The position numbers and the translations under genes are program-made. Below the pieces are notes generated by a model. The model saw only the letters and a program-made list of their open reading frames with translations, did not search any database and had not been told where the DNA came from. DNA of 64,000 nt from Methylobacterium planeticum (GTDB lineage Bacteria; Pseudomonadota; Alphaproteobacteria; Rhizobiales; Beijerinckiaceae): positions 186,001 through 250,000 of the forward strand of contig NZ_VZZJ01000006.1 in NCBI RefSeq assembly GCF_008806345.1, written 5' to 3'. Of the stretch, positions 1-8,422 are shown one piece after another; positions within the stretch are counted from its first letter, which is position 1, and each line of letters opens with the position of its first letter.

Positions 1-479
1 CGGCGGCAGTCGTAGGCCAGGGTCGCGACGGCCGAGAGGGTGTTCACGTTGCCGCGCACCGCGCCGAAGCCCGTCTCCATGCCCCAGATCGCCAGGAGCG
101 GGCCCGGGGGCACGCCGTAGCGCTGCTCGATCGAGGCGAACAGGGCTGCGTTCGATTGCTTCATCGCGCGACCGCGCGACACGATGGCGGGGCCGCCCCG
201 CTTGGCCATGAACTGGTCGAGGGAGAGGCGGAAGCTCTTCTGGCCGCGGTCCGCCGAGATGGTCGCCGTCGAGTAGGAGGTCCCCATCAGGGCCGCGAGG
301 CTGGCGGCGCTCGCGCGTCCGCGGGCCTCCTCGGCAAATTCCCGCTTCCAGGCCTCGAACCCGGCGGAGGTGTTGCCGCATTGCGCCGCGTCGGCCTTGC
401 CGGCCACGAGGGCGAGCGCGGCGAAGCCCGCGGCGATCCAGGGCTTGGTGTACCCGCTTATGCTCATCCGAAACTCCAT
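1..479 (-). CDS. Lytic murein transglycosylase, MltB-like (partial, 3' end outside window)
   Basis: Periplasmic peptidoglycan-cleaving enzyme of the MltB/SLT_2 type. Reverse translation gives a Sec signal (about residues 5-31, ending ADA), then a typical MltB N-terminal helical part with an FRLSLDQFM-like stretch and the catalytic segment WGMETGFGAVRG, in which the Glu of METGFG is the family's general acid. The frame is open to base 1, so about the C-terminal half, including any peptidoglycan-binding domain, is missing. Two in-frame ATGs exist, at 479 (MEFRMS) and 467 (MSISGY). The second puts the signal peptide closer to the N terminus and may be the true start. No close upstream partner on this strand. 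Confidence 0.85.
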   Translation of the reverse strand, partial: MEFRMSISGYTKPWIAAGFAALALVAGKADAAQCGNTSAGFEAWKREFAEEARGRASAASLAALMGTSYSTATISADRGQKSFRLSLDQFMAKRGGPAIVSRGRAMKQSNAALFASIEQRYGVPPGPLLAIWGMETGFGAVRGNVNTLSAVATLAYDCR

Positions 480-728
480 CAGGGCGGCGGACGGAGGATC
501 CGCCGCTCTCCTTGCGCAACCTTAGCCGCAGCGAAGAACACCGCGACATGCCCGCGGGTTGCAGGGGCCCACCGCCACTGGACATGATGCGCCACACAGT
601 CAATGCGGTATTGCGCAGATCGGTCGAAGGCGTCGAGAGCGCGGAGGTGTCGTGGGGCACGCCGGGACCCGCGCCGGGGGCCCTTGGCGCCCCGCGCGTC
701 CCGTCGCCTTCCGGTGCGCCCGAGCTGC

Positions 729-965
729 CTATTCGGGCCGCTGGATGTCGAGCGACAGGCGGGCGCGATAGAGGACAGTCCCGTCCTCGCCCCGCACGGC
801 CGCGACGCAGTGCTGATGATCGACGCCGGCCTCGAAGTTCTGGGCGATGGCCGACATGATGCCGACGACACGCTCCTGCGTCGCCTCGATTCCGGGGACG
901 TCGAATCCCTCCTTGTCCCGGATATGCTGTGAGCCGTCGTGCAGATCGATGAAGTAGCGGGGCAT
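729..965 (-). CDS. DUF6894 family small protein
   Basis: A 78-residue protein beginning MPRYFIDLHDGSQ and containing KEGFDVPG, the pattern of the DUF6894 proteins that are abundant in Methylobacterium and Bradyrhizobium. Its function is unknown. The frame stays open upstream to 1094, but the family always begins at MPRYF, so I chose the ATG at 965. It is monocistronic, with about 180 bases of non-coding DNA between it and the next gene upstream on the same strand. No signal peptide or membrane segment is visible. Confidence 0.75.
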   Translation of the reverse strand: MPRYFIDLHDGSQHIRDKEGFDVPGIEATQERVVGIMSAIAQNFEAGVDHQHCVAAVRGEDGTVLYRARLSLDIQRPE

Positions 966-1146
966 CGGCGTCCGAAGGAGAGGCAGGGTGCTGTCGGTTT
1001 GACCGGCGAGGCGGGCGAGCAGGGCTCCCCCTCCCGCCTCGCCGGACTGGTGCACCCACCGTGGCAGGGGCGCCAGTGTTAACCCTCCCGGCACATCTCA
1101 TGCCAGCGTCCGATTGACGGATGCGACCGAATATCCGCCCGCGCTG

Positions 1147-1632
1147 TCATGTATTGCCGCGCGCGAGGGCCGCGAGGGGGCCCGCCATCAGGGCGGCGAC
1201 CTCGGCCCGGCAGGTGCACAGGGCCGGGTCCTGCCGCCGGTCGGCCGGCACGCCCGGATCGTGGCAGGGCAGGCGCCGTCCACCCGCGACGTAGCCGCAG
1301 GCCGAGGCCTCCATGATGGCGGCGAGGAGGTCGGCTTCGGGCGGCGGCCCCGGGCGTGGCGTCTCCGACACCAGCGCGAGGCAGAGGCCGACGAGAAGCC
1401 CGCGCTCGAACTCGGTGGCATCCCGGGGCAGGCGGCCGGGGGCCCGGATGGCGCGGGCCTGCCGCTCCACCGGGGCGCAGCCGGCGCTCTCCGCCACGAT
1501 GGCGGCGGCGACCTCGACGATGAGGGCGACGCGCACCTGCGAGCGCCCGTCGAGCCGCAGCGGGAACAGGCGGTTCGTCAGCGCCCCGATCACACGCGGC
1601 ACCCGGCAGGCCGCCGTCGCGCGAGCCGGCAC
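1147..1632 (-). CDS. Hypothetical Cys-containing protein downstream of and in frame with bcsN
   Basis: I do not recognise this 161-residue product. It is very probably coding: nearly every third codon position is G or C, and the residue composition is protein-like (hydrophobic stretch VRVALIVEVAAAIV at about 32-45, several Cys including a CTC motif near the C terminus). No signal peptide is visible. The assumed start is a GTG at 1632. It follows bcsN by 33 bases on the same strand and lies in exactly the same reading frame, with only the bcsN TGA (1666-1668) between the two. It could be a separate last gene of the bcs operon, or the end of an originally longer bcsN. Its role in cellulose production is only inferred from position. 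Confidence 0.55.
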   Translation of the reverse strand: MPARATAACRVPRVIGALTNRLFPLRLDGRSQVRVALIVEVAAAIVAESAGCAPVERQARAIRAPGRLPRDATEFERGLLVGLCLALVSETPRPGPPPEADLLAAIMEASACGYVAGGRRLPCHDPGVPADRRQDPALCTCRAEVAALMAGPLAALARGNT

Positions 1633-1665
1633 CCCGGTCGGGCCGGAGGGAGAACGGGCGGCATA

Positions 1666-2703
1666 TCAGGGCCCGTCGCGCTTCGGCGGCGGCTGGTAGG
1701 CCTCCGAGGGCAGGTCGCGCGACAGGCTCTCGCCGGTACCGCGGCCCGGCGCGGGGCTCGGCGTCATGGTGGTCCCGGGCGCGTCGGCGGGCTTCAGCCC
1801 ATCGGTGATGTAGCGCTGCGCGCCTCCGCCCGGGCTCTGCGGCGAGGCGACCGGCGGGGCGGGGGCGGCCTCGGGCGTCGCCGGCGCGAGGTAGCGCCGC
1901 CCGGCATCGGTCGGGCTCGGCTCCGACGGGGGCGGCACGAGGGCGCGAGGCGGCGGCGAGGGCGGCGGCGGCGCGGATCGCGGCTCGCTCGCGCGCTCGG
2001 GTTCGGCCGGCGCGGACCGGGCCGCCTGCGGCGCGGGGGGCCGGCGCCGCAGCGTGGGGACGGCCCGGGCGGGCGGTGGCGCGGACCCGACGAGGCCGTT
2101 CCCGGCCGGAAGCGCGATCACCATCCGCTCGACCGCGCCGATCAGGTCGTCGAGGCTCGCCCGGGCCGTCCGGCACAGGCGGATCCGCAGCGAGAGCGCC
2201 CGCCGCCCGGCCGGCGATTCGGCGAGGGGGCCGAACAGGCTCGACGATCCCGAAGGCCTCGGCCCGGCCCGCGGCCGCTCGAACCATTGCCAGGCGTAGA
2301 GGCAGTCCGGCCCGAGCGCGATGCCGATCGGCCCGTAGGCGTTGCGCCGCGGGACCGGGAGCACGCGCATCACCTGCCCGGGAAACCGGACCGCGATCTC
2401 GCCGTCGATCCCGAACTGGCTCGGCTTCGCCAGGCGCGGCGGGAAGGCGAGGAGGAGGTCGCCGGTCTCGTTGCGCAGGGCGATCTCGGCGTGGTTGCGC
2501 CCGTCGCCTCCCTCGTACCGGATGCGCTGGTCGAACCCGTCCCGCACCCGCGTCTCGACGATGCCCGTGACGGCGCCCGCGCCCGGCAAGCGCAGGGCCG
2601 GCGTCGCCTGCGCGCGGGCGGATCCGGCTGCAGCCAGAAGCCCAAGGCCCAGGCTCAGGCCGCCGATGCCCGCCGCGCGAAGCGCGCGCCACCCCGGCCT
2701 CAC
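1666..2703 (-). CDS. bcsN: Cellulose biosynthesis accessory protein BcsN
   Basis: A 345-residue exported protein. It has a Sec signal (about 1-31, ending SARAQ) and an N-terminal region (ALRLPGAGAVTGIVETR, then QRIRYEG) that resembles the rhizobial BcsN family. The central domain runs to about residue 195, and the rest is a long Pro/Ala/Arg-rich, probably disordered tail. BcsN is an accessory factor of alphaproteobacterial cellulose operons; its biochemical role is not established. The ATG overlaps the stop of the TPR gene by four bases, showing translational coupling in the bcsA-B-Z-TPR-N operon. Family assignment rests on my reading of the N-terminal pattern and on the gene order. Confidence 0.7.
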   Translation of the reverse strand: MRPGWRALRAAGIGGLSLGLGLLAAAGSARAQATPALRLPGAGAVTGIVETRVRDGFDQRIRYEGGDGRNHAEIALRNETGDLLLAFPPRLAKPSQFGIDGEIAVRFPGQVMRVLPVPRRNAYGPIGIALGPDCLYAWQWFERPRAGPRPSGSSSLFGPLAESPAGRRALSLRIRLCRTARASLDDLIGAVERMVIALPAGNGLVGSAPPPARAVPTLRRRPPAPQAARSAPAEPERASEPRSAPPPPSPPPRALVPPPSEPSPTDAGRRYLAPATPEAAPAPPVASPQSPGGGAQRYITDGLKPADAPGTTMTPSPAPGRGTGESLSRDLPSEAYQPPPKRDGP

Positions 2704-4685
2704 GGGAAGGCCCTCGGGTTCTGTGCGGTCCGGTCCGAGGAGGCGCGGCCGGGCACCGAGAAGCGGTCGATCTCCGGCGTGCCGGCGCGGCTGCGGTCCG
2801 CCTGCTGGTCCTGCCAGAGGGTCCCCTGCGGCGGCGGGCTCAGGCCCTCGGGCTTGTCGAGGCCGTTATAGCCGGGCAGCAGGGCGTAGCCGTAGCGCTC
2901 GTAGGGCATCGCCCCCGCGCCCGGCACCCGGCGCGCCACCAGCGGAACGGCGGCGGTGGCGGGCTCCTTCGCGTAGCCGCCCGCGGGCGGCGCCTCGGCG
3001 AGCAGCCTCTGCACCGAGCCCGGCGGGTAGCGCAGCGGGTTGTCGAGGGGCACGGGCAGGGGGAACTCGTTGCGCTGGACGGCGAGCGGCTTCGCCTCCG
3101 CCCGCGCTCCCGCGGTGGCGGCGTCCGGCCGCGGCACCCGGCCGTAGGGCGACGGCGAGGGCTCCGGCTTCGGGGCGGTCGCCTGGCGCGCGGGCGGGGC
3201 CGCCGGCTGCGGGTTGGCGCAGGGCAGGGGCGGCCCGCCCGTATCCTCGCGGAAGAGCAGGTCCACCACCTTCGGAAAAAGGCCGTCGTAGCGGTTCACC
3301 GTCTCGAGATAGGGCTTCTGCCGCTTCAGGCGCTGCAGGGTGAGGGCGTAGCCGAACACCGTGCTCTCGCCCGGTAGCCAGGCCACCGCCCTCTGGAACC
3401 ACTCGAGGGCCGCCTCGAACTGGCAGGAATTGTAGGCGTACCAGGCGAGCCCCTGCGCACCCTCGCCGGAGCCCGAGGCGATCACGACCTTGGCGTAGCG
3501 CTCGATCCGGGCCGGCTCGATGAAGGGCGGGCTGGCCAGGGTCAGCTTCCGCTCCAGGAGGTCGATGAACAGGATCTCGTTGCCGACGAAGCGGTCGCGC
3601 CAGGCGTAGGCGACCTCCTCGGCCTCGCGCAGCATGTTGAGCTCGCGCAGGGTGTGGGCGAGGCCGTGCGCCACCATCGCGTCGCCGCCGCGGGCGATCG
3701 CCTGCTTGAACCATTCCAGGGCCTCGCGGAACTGGTGGCGCCTGTAGGCGTACCAGCCGAGCAGACCGGTCTGGCTCGGGTCGTTGCCCTTGCGGGCATA
3801 GGTCTGGAAGGCGGTGAGGTCGGCAAGGCTCGGCGTCTGCGCCGGCTCGTCGTGCAGGAAGGCGGCGATGCGCGCCCGGGTGATGTCGAGGCGGATCGGA
3901 TCGAACTCGGAAGCGCCCTCCGCATCCTGCCGGCCCATCGCGATCAGGCGCTCGGCCTGATCCATCTTGATGTGGGTCATCGCCTTCTGGATCGTGGCGA
4001 GGCGCGCGCCCGCATCGCTGCTGCCGTCGAGGACGGACTTGTAGAGGCTGAAGGCGTCCTCGCCGGCCTCCGTCGCCGCGAGGGCGTCGGCGATGGCCCA
4101 GTTGCTCTCGACGTCCGAGGGGTCGAGGGCCGCCGGATCGGTGCGGTAGAGCCCGACCACCTCCTCGGGGCTCCTGCCGGACACCGCCCTGATGCGGTTG
4201 CGGAACTCGGCGCGCCGGAGCTTGCGGGCGAGTTCCTCCGAGGGCTGCCAGTTCGGATCGACCGAGCGGCGGGAGGCGATGGCGGCCCGCAGATCCTCGA
4301 AGCGCCCGGCCGTGAACAGGTCCCAGAGGGGCGCCTCCTCGGGCGGGCTCGGCTGCAGGCTGTCGAGGTCGGCCGGCTCGATCCAGCCCGGATAGAGGCG
4401 CTTCAGCCGGGCGATCTCGGCCCTCATCCGGGCCGTCTGCTTCTGCGAGGCGTAGTAGCGCAGCGCGCTCTCGTCGACCATTCCGGAACTGCCGGAGGTG
4501 TCCGGGTCCGCCAGGATCGCGGGCGCGCGCGCCCCGTCGCCGTAGACGATGCGGGGGGAAGCCTCGGGGGCGCCGGTCTGCGGCGCGGGAGCGCCGGTCT
4601 GCGCCGCGAGCGGCGTCGCGACGCCGAGGGCGAGGGCGGCGGCGAGGCCGAGGGCAGGGCGCGCACGGGCGCGCGACGGTCTCAT
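2700..4685 (-). CDS. TPR/Sel1-repeat periplasmic protein of the cellulose operon (BcsK-like)
   Basis: About 661 residues with a signal peptide (AALALGVATPLAAQ). A helical repeat region covers roughly residues 50-450. Within it, WYAYRRHQFREALEWFKQAI and WYAYNSCQFEAALEWFQRAV are clearly repeated units about 80-100 residues apart. A Pro-rich C-terminal tail follows. In other bacteria BcsC carries the TPRs and an outer-membrane porin; here no beta-barrel follows, so this matches the stand-alone TPR proteins (BcsK type) of alphaproteobacterial bcs clusters. It probably scaffolds secretion through the periplasm. The ATG at 4685 overlaps the bcsZ stop by four bases; another in-frame ATG lies at 4697. 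It overlaps bcsN by four bases at its end. Confidence 0.75.
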   Translation of the reverse strand: MRPSRARARPALGLAAALALGVATPLAAQTGAPAPQTGAPEASPRIVYGDGARAPAILADPDTSGSSGMVDESALRYYASQKQTARMRAEIARLKRLYPGWIEPADLDSLQPSPPEEAPLWDLFTAGRFEDLRAAIASRRSVDPNWQPSEELARKLRRAEFRNRIRAVSGRSPEEVVGLYRTDPAALDPSDVESNWAIADALAATEAGEDAFSLYKSVLDGSSDAGARLATIQKAMTHIKMDQAERLIAMGRQDAEGASEFDPIRLDITRARIAAFLHDEPAQTPSLADLTAFQTYARKGNDPSQTGLLGWYAYRRHQFREALEWFKQAIARGGDAMVAHGLAHTLRELNMLREAEEVAYAWRDRFVGNEILFIDLLERKLTLASPPFIEPARIERYAKVVIASGSGEGAQGLAWYAYNSCQFEAALEWFQRAVAWLPGESTVFGYALTLQRLKRQKPYLETVNRYDGLFPKVVDLLFREDTGGPPLPCANPQPAAPPARQATAPKPEPSPSPYGRVPRPDAATAGARAEAKPLAVQRNEFPLPVPLDNPLRYPPGSVQRLLAEAPPAGGYAKEPATAAVPLVARRVPGAGAMPYERYGYALLPGYNGLDKPEGLSPPPQGTLWQDQQADRSRAGTPEIDRFSVPGRASSDRTAQNPRAFP

Positions 4686-5866
4686 CGCTTCAGACATGCC
4701 GGGTATCGCATCCGTGCCGCGATCAGGGCGAGAAGGTGCAACGTAGACGGGTAGTAGTTCTGATTGTCTTGGACCGTCTCGAAGCCTTCGGGAAGGGGCG
4801 TGTTGGCCGCCGCACAGGCGGTGAGCGCCGATAGGGCGGCGTAGCCCGGCTCCGTCAGCCACTCGACCGGGCGGCCATCGGCGGTGTCGACGATCGGCAG
4901 CCGCTCGCGATCGATGCCGCCCCAGAGCGTGCGGAAGGGCGCGAGGTCCTCGGGCCGCCCGACGCCGGCCCAGGCGAGGTACAGGGGCACGCGGATCGCG
5001 TTGTAGGAGAACAGGGCCGGAAAGCCGTCGGCGGGCCGGGGGGCCTCCTTCACGGAGATCCACTCGGTGGGCAGGCTGCTCGGTCCGAACCGGGATTGGC
5101 GCAGGAGGCTCACGCCGCTGCGCAGCAGCGCCGCCCAATCGTATTCGGGCGCGACGATGGACAGGCGCTGGAAGGCCGGGAACACCCAGTAGGACAGGTT
5201 GACGAGGGGGCCGTCGCTGCGCTCGCGGGCGGAGAAGCCGGAGACCGCGGGCAGGATCAGGGCGCCGTGCGGATCCTTGAACAGGAGGGTCTTGCGCCCG
5301 AACTCGACGGCGATGCGGCGGGCGGCGGTGCGGTAGGCGGGCTCGCCCCAGGCCTCGGCGGCCTCGGTCAGGGCCCAGGCCACCAGGATGTCGCCATCCG
5401 TGGCGTTGTTCATGTCGGCCACGCCCGGCCGCCTGTCGGGCGCCCAGCGCCAGGCCAGGAGCTCGTCCGACCGGACCATCAGGTTCGCCCGGGCCCAGCC
5501 CCAGATCCGCTCGAAGGCGGGCCGGTCGCCCGCGGCCACCGCCAGCAGCATGCCGTAGCCCTGGCCCTCGCTGTGGCTGATCAGGCCGTTCGCGGTGTCG
5601 ACGACCCGGCCCTGCTCGGTGATGAAGCGGCCCCGGTAGGAGCGCCAGCCCGGATCGTCGCCGAGGATCCCCGCGAGGGGAAGGCCGGGCGCGGTGCGCG
5701 CCGGGCCCTCGCTGCGGGGAGCGTTCGGCAGGGCGGTGGATGGCGGCACGATGACGGCCTCCGGCGATTGCGAGCGGGCCGGGCCACCGGAGAGGCCGGC
5801 GAGCAGGACGACGACGGCCGGGGCGGCCCACCGGCCCGGGGCGGATGCCCGCGCGCCGGACCTCAT
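4682..5866 (-). CDS. bcsZ: Endo-1,4-beta-glucanase BcsZ (GH8)
   Basis: A 394-residue secreted glycoside hydrolase family 8 enzyme that trims or edits nascent cellulose in the periplasm. It has a signal peptide (to about residue 33). The GH8 signatures SEGQGYGMLL (catalytic Glu) and NNATDGDILVAWAL (catalytic Asp region) are present, as is the late NYYPSTLHLLALIAA segment typical of BcsZ. Length agrees with the family. The ATG overlaps the bcsB stop by four bases, and its own stop overlaps the TPR gene, so it is firmly inside the operon. Confidence 0.93.
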   Translation of the reverse strand: MRSGARASAPGRWAAPAVVVLLAGLSGGPARSQSPEAVIVPPSTALPNAPRSEGPARTAPGLPLAGILGDDPGWRSYRGRFITEQGRVVDTANGLISHSEGQGYGMLLAVAAGDRPAFERIWGWARANLMVRSDELLAWRWAPDRRPGVADMNNATDGDILVAWALTEAAEAWGEPAYRTAARRIAVEFGRKTLLFKDPHGALILPAVSGFSARERSDGPLVNLSYWVFPAFQRLSIVAPEYDWAALLRSGVSLLRQSRFGPSSLPTEWISVKEAPRPADGFPALFSYNAIRVPLYLAWAGVGRPEDLAPFRTLWGGIDRERLPIVDTADGRPVEWLTEPGYAALSALTACAAANTPLPEGFETVQDNQNYYPSTLHLLALIAARMRYPACLKR

Positions 5867-8415
5867 CGGTTCTGCCTGCCGAGATGGCGGACGAGGCTCG
5901 TGGTGGCGAGCCCGAGGGACAGCGCCATCAGGAGCGTCATCCCGACGTAATAGGCGGGGTTGAGGGAGAGCCAGGCCGCCGAGACGAGGCGGAAATTCGC
6001 GAGCGACCAGGGCTGCGTCTCGATGAGGTCGACGCGCTCGGGCTGCACCACCGTGAGGCTGCCGTCCGAGGCGTCGAGGAAGGCGGCCTGCCCGACGAGG
6101 CGGGTCCAGACCACGGGGTCGACGAGGCAGGACACGGACGCCTTGAGCATCGAGGGGTTCGGGGCGGTCACCAGAACGGTGCGCTCAGCGAGCGGCCCGG
6201 TGGCGGCGCTCTCGGCGATGATCAGCGACGCGCGCGGGTTGACGGTGGCGGCCTGCGAGGCCGCCGGGGCCTTGCTCCAGCCGAGGACCGCCTCGCGGAG
6301 CTCGGCCACGCGGCGGGACGCGCCGTCCCAGGCCTCGAGCAGAGCCCCCGAGAGGGAGTTCGTACCCCGGAGCGAATCGCTCCAGCGCGCCAGGGGGTCC
6401 TGGTCGGAGGGCGCCGGCGCCGGGCGGGGCGCCGGCGCCTGGGGCGAGATCGGCACGGGCGCGGCGGCGGCCACGCGCAACGGCATGGCGGTGGCCGGGA
6501 GGGCGCAGCGCATCGGCAGGTTGCGGCGCAGGCGGTCGAGGGTGAGGACGCCCTCGGCCCCGAACTGCCCGGGCGTCGCCACGGTCTCGGCCCGGCCCTC
6601 CCAGATGCGCCGGATCTGGTCGGGGTCGAGGCCGACCGCTTCGATCGTGACGGGGTTGAGCGCGCGGGCCGGGGCGACCACGAGGTTCGCGCCGCCGCCC
6701 GTGGCGCGCTCGTCGGCGCTGACCTCGAAATCGATGACGCGCTTGGCCGCGATGGCGAGGCGGGCGGCGAGCATCGCGGCGGCGTCGGCCGAATCCCGAT
6801 CCGGCGTCGGCAGGACGAGGCGCGGGCGCGGGCCGCTGACGAAGGGCACCGCCCCCGCCTTCACGGCGGCGAGGTCGGGACTGCGCACGGCGCGCGCCAG
6901 CGACGGGATCTCGATGCGCGTCCGGTCGAGGAACAGGAAGCGCGCCCGCCTCGCCCCGGGGGCGAGCGTGTCGCAGGCCCGATCGGCGGCGGTGGGCAGC
7001 TGTGCGGCGATCTCGATGCGGTTGAGGCCCGGGCGCCACAGGCTCAGGGGCAGCGGGATGGCGCTGTCCTCGAAGACCTCGCCGCGGGTGTAGGGCAGCG
7101 GCACGCTGGCGGCGTTGCGCCCATTGATGTCGACGACGATCTGCGCGCTCGGCTCCAGTCCGGCGGCGTAGCCCCCGGCGAGGTGCAGCATGACCTTGCC
7201 GTAATCCGCCGGGACGAAATCGGCGGGGAAGCGCACCTCGAAGCCGACGCGCAGCAGGCGCCCGTTGAACTCGCGGGTGGCGACGCCGAGGGTCTCGAGG
7301 CTCAGGCTCTCGCCGCCCGAGACCGGGTAGCCGCGCACCAGTTCGGCGAGGCGGGTCCCGGACGGGGTGCCGGCCGGCTCGCCGGAGCCGGCGAGCATCC
7401 GGATCGCCTCGCGCACATCGCTGCCGCTCGCCCCCGTGACCACGAGGACCGTCGCCCGGTTCGCCCGCGCCGGCAGGAGGCCGAGCTTCGGGCCGCCGAT
7501 CGGGCCGATCTCCTCGAGGCCCTCGGTGCCGCGAAGCTCGGCCGCGGTCCCGACCAGGAGGTTGATGCCGGTACGCCCGGCCATCGGCGGCCCGAAGGTG
7601 ACCGCGGGCCGCGCCAGGCGCCCGACCAGGGCGACCGCCTGGACGGCGCCGATCATCCGTTCGAGCCGCTCGAGGCTCGGCTTCTCGGTGAGCAGGACGC
7701 TGATCGGGAGCGCGCCGCTCTCGTCCGGCTCGAGGGCCGCGAGGGTCCGGAGGTCGAGGTCCGTGGCGGGGCCGACGACGAGGCCGGAGCGCGAGGGATC
7801 GATCTGGGTCCAGAGCTCGTAGGTGGCGTCGATCGAGCAATCCACCCGGTGGCGCTGGCTCACCGTGAAGCCGACGGCGTTGTAGCCCGCCTTGAGCACG
7901 CCCTCGGGGATCGCGAACTCGACCACCTTCACGGCACCCGGCGCCTGGATCCGGGTCCAGCCGACCTTGGTGCCGTTGACGCTCCCGGTCAGCTCCGAGG
8001 CTTCGGGCGCGACCGAGATCGCCGACAGATAAGAGATGCGCAGACGCGCCCCCCCGCGCGCCTGCGCCTCCGTGAGGAAGACCGGGAATTGCAGGGTGTC
8101 GTCCTCCCCCGCGAGCCGGTAGCCGCGAGTGCCGGCGGGGAAGCGCCGCGCCGCCGCGATGCCGGCCGTCAGCGCCCCGCGCCGCGCCGCGTCGGTCTCC
8201 GGCTGGGGGGGCGCCGGTGGGGCGGACGGCGCGGCGGGCGGCGTGGAGGGGGCCGCGCCCGCGCGCAGGGCGTCGCCCGTCGGCGGCACGGTCAGCCGCT
8301 CGGCCGGCCCGGCGCCGAGGAAGCTCTGCGCCCGCGCGGGCGGCGCGGACAGGACCGCGCCGGTCAGGAGGGCTGCGAGGCACGACGCGGCGCGCAGGCG
8401 CCAGAGGAGCATCAT
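5863..8415 (-). CDS. bcsB: Cellulose synthase periplasmic subunit BcsB
   Basis: An 850-residue protein that forms the periplasmic partner of BcsA and guides the glucan chain. It has a signal peptide (to about residue 30, ending PARAQ), a Pro-rich linker, two repeats of carbohydrate-binding and flavodoxin-like domains as in the BcsB family, and a single C-terminal membrane anchor (about 822-842, YYVGMTLLMALSLGL) followed by a short basic tail. An Ala/Pro-rich insert sits at about residues 645-665. The start is 7 bases after the bcsA stop; two consecutive ATGs at 8415 and 8412 are possible. The length is typical for alphaproteobacterial BcsB. Confidence 0.93.
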   Translation of the reverse strand: MMLLWRLRAASCLAALLTGAVLSAPPARAQSFLGAGPAERLTVPPTGDALRAGAAPSTPPAAPSAPPAPPQPETDAARRGALTAGIAAARRFPAGTRGYRLAGEDDTLQFPVFLTEAQARGGARLRISYLSAISVAPEASELTGSVNGTKVGWTRIQAPGAVKVVEFAIPEGVLKAGYNAVGFTVSQRHRVDCSIDATYELWTQIDPSRSGLVVGPATDLDLRTLAALEPDESGALPISVLLTEKPSLERLERMIGAVQAVALVGRLARPAVTFGPPMAGRTGINLLVGTAAELRGTEGLEEIGPIGGPKLGLLPARANRATVLVVTGASGSDVREAIRMLAGSGEPAGTPSGTRLAELVRGYPVSGGESLSLETLGVATREFNGRLLRVGFEVRFPADFVPADYGKVMLHLAGGYAAGLEPSAQIVVDINGRNAASVPLPYTRGEVFEDSAIPLPLSLWRPGLNRIEIAAQLPTAADRACDTLAPGARRARFLFLDRTRIEIPSLARAVRSPDLAAVKAGAVPFVSGPRPRLVLPTPDRDSADAAAMLAARLAIAAKRVIDFEVSADERATGGGANLVVAPARALNPVTIEAVGLDPDQIRRIWEGRAETVATPGQFGAEGVLTLDRLRRNLPMRCALPATAMPLRVAAAAPVPISPQAPAPRPAPAPSDQDPLARWSDSLRGTNSLSGALLEAWDGASRRVAELREAVLGWSKAPAASQAATVNPRASLIIAESAATGPLAERTVLVTAPNPSMLKASVSCLVDPVVWTRLVGQAAFLDASDGSLTVVQPERVDLIETQPWSLANFRLVSAAWLSLNPAYYVGMTLLMALSLGLATTSLVRHLGRQNR

Positions 8416-8422
8416 GGCGACC

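Noticed and set aside
1079..2871. Long overlapping frames on both strands over bcsN and the gene after it
   Set aside because: Compositional artefacts rich in Arg, Pro and Ala. The bcsN frame has a signal peptide and family pattern.
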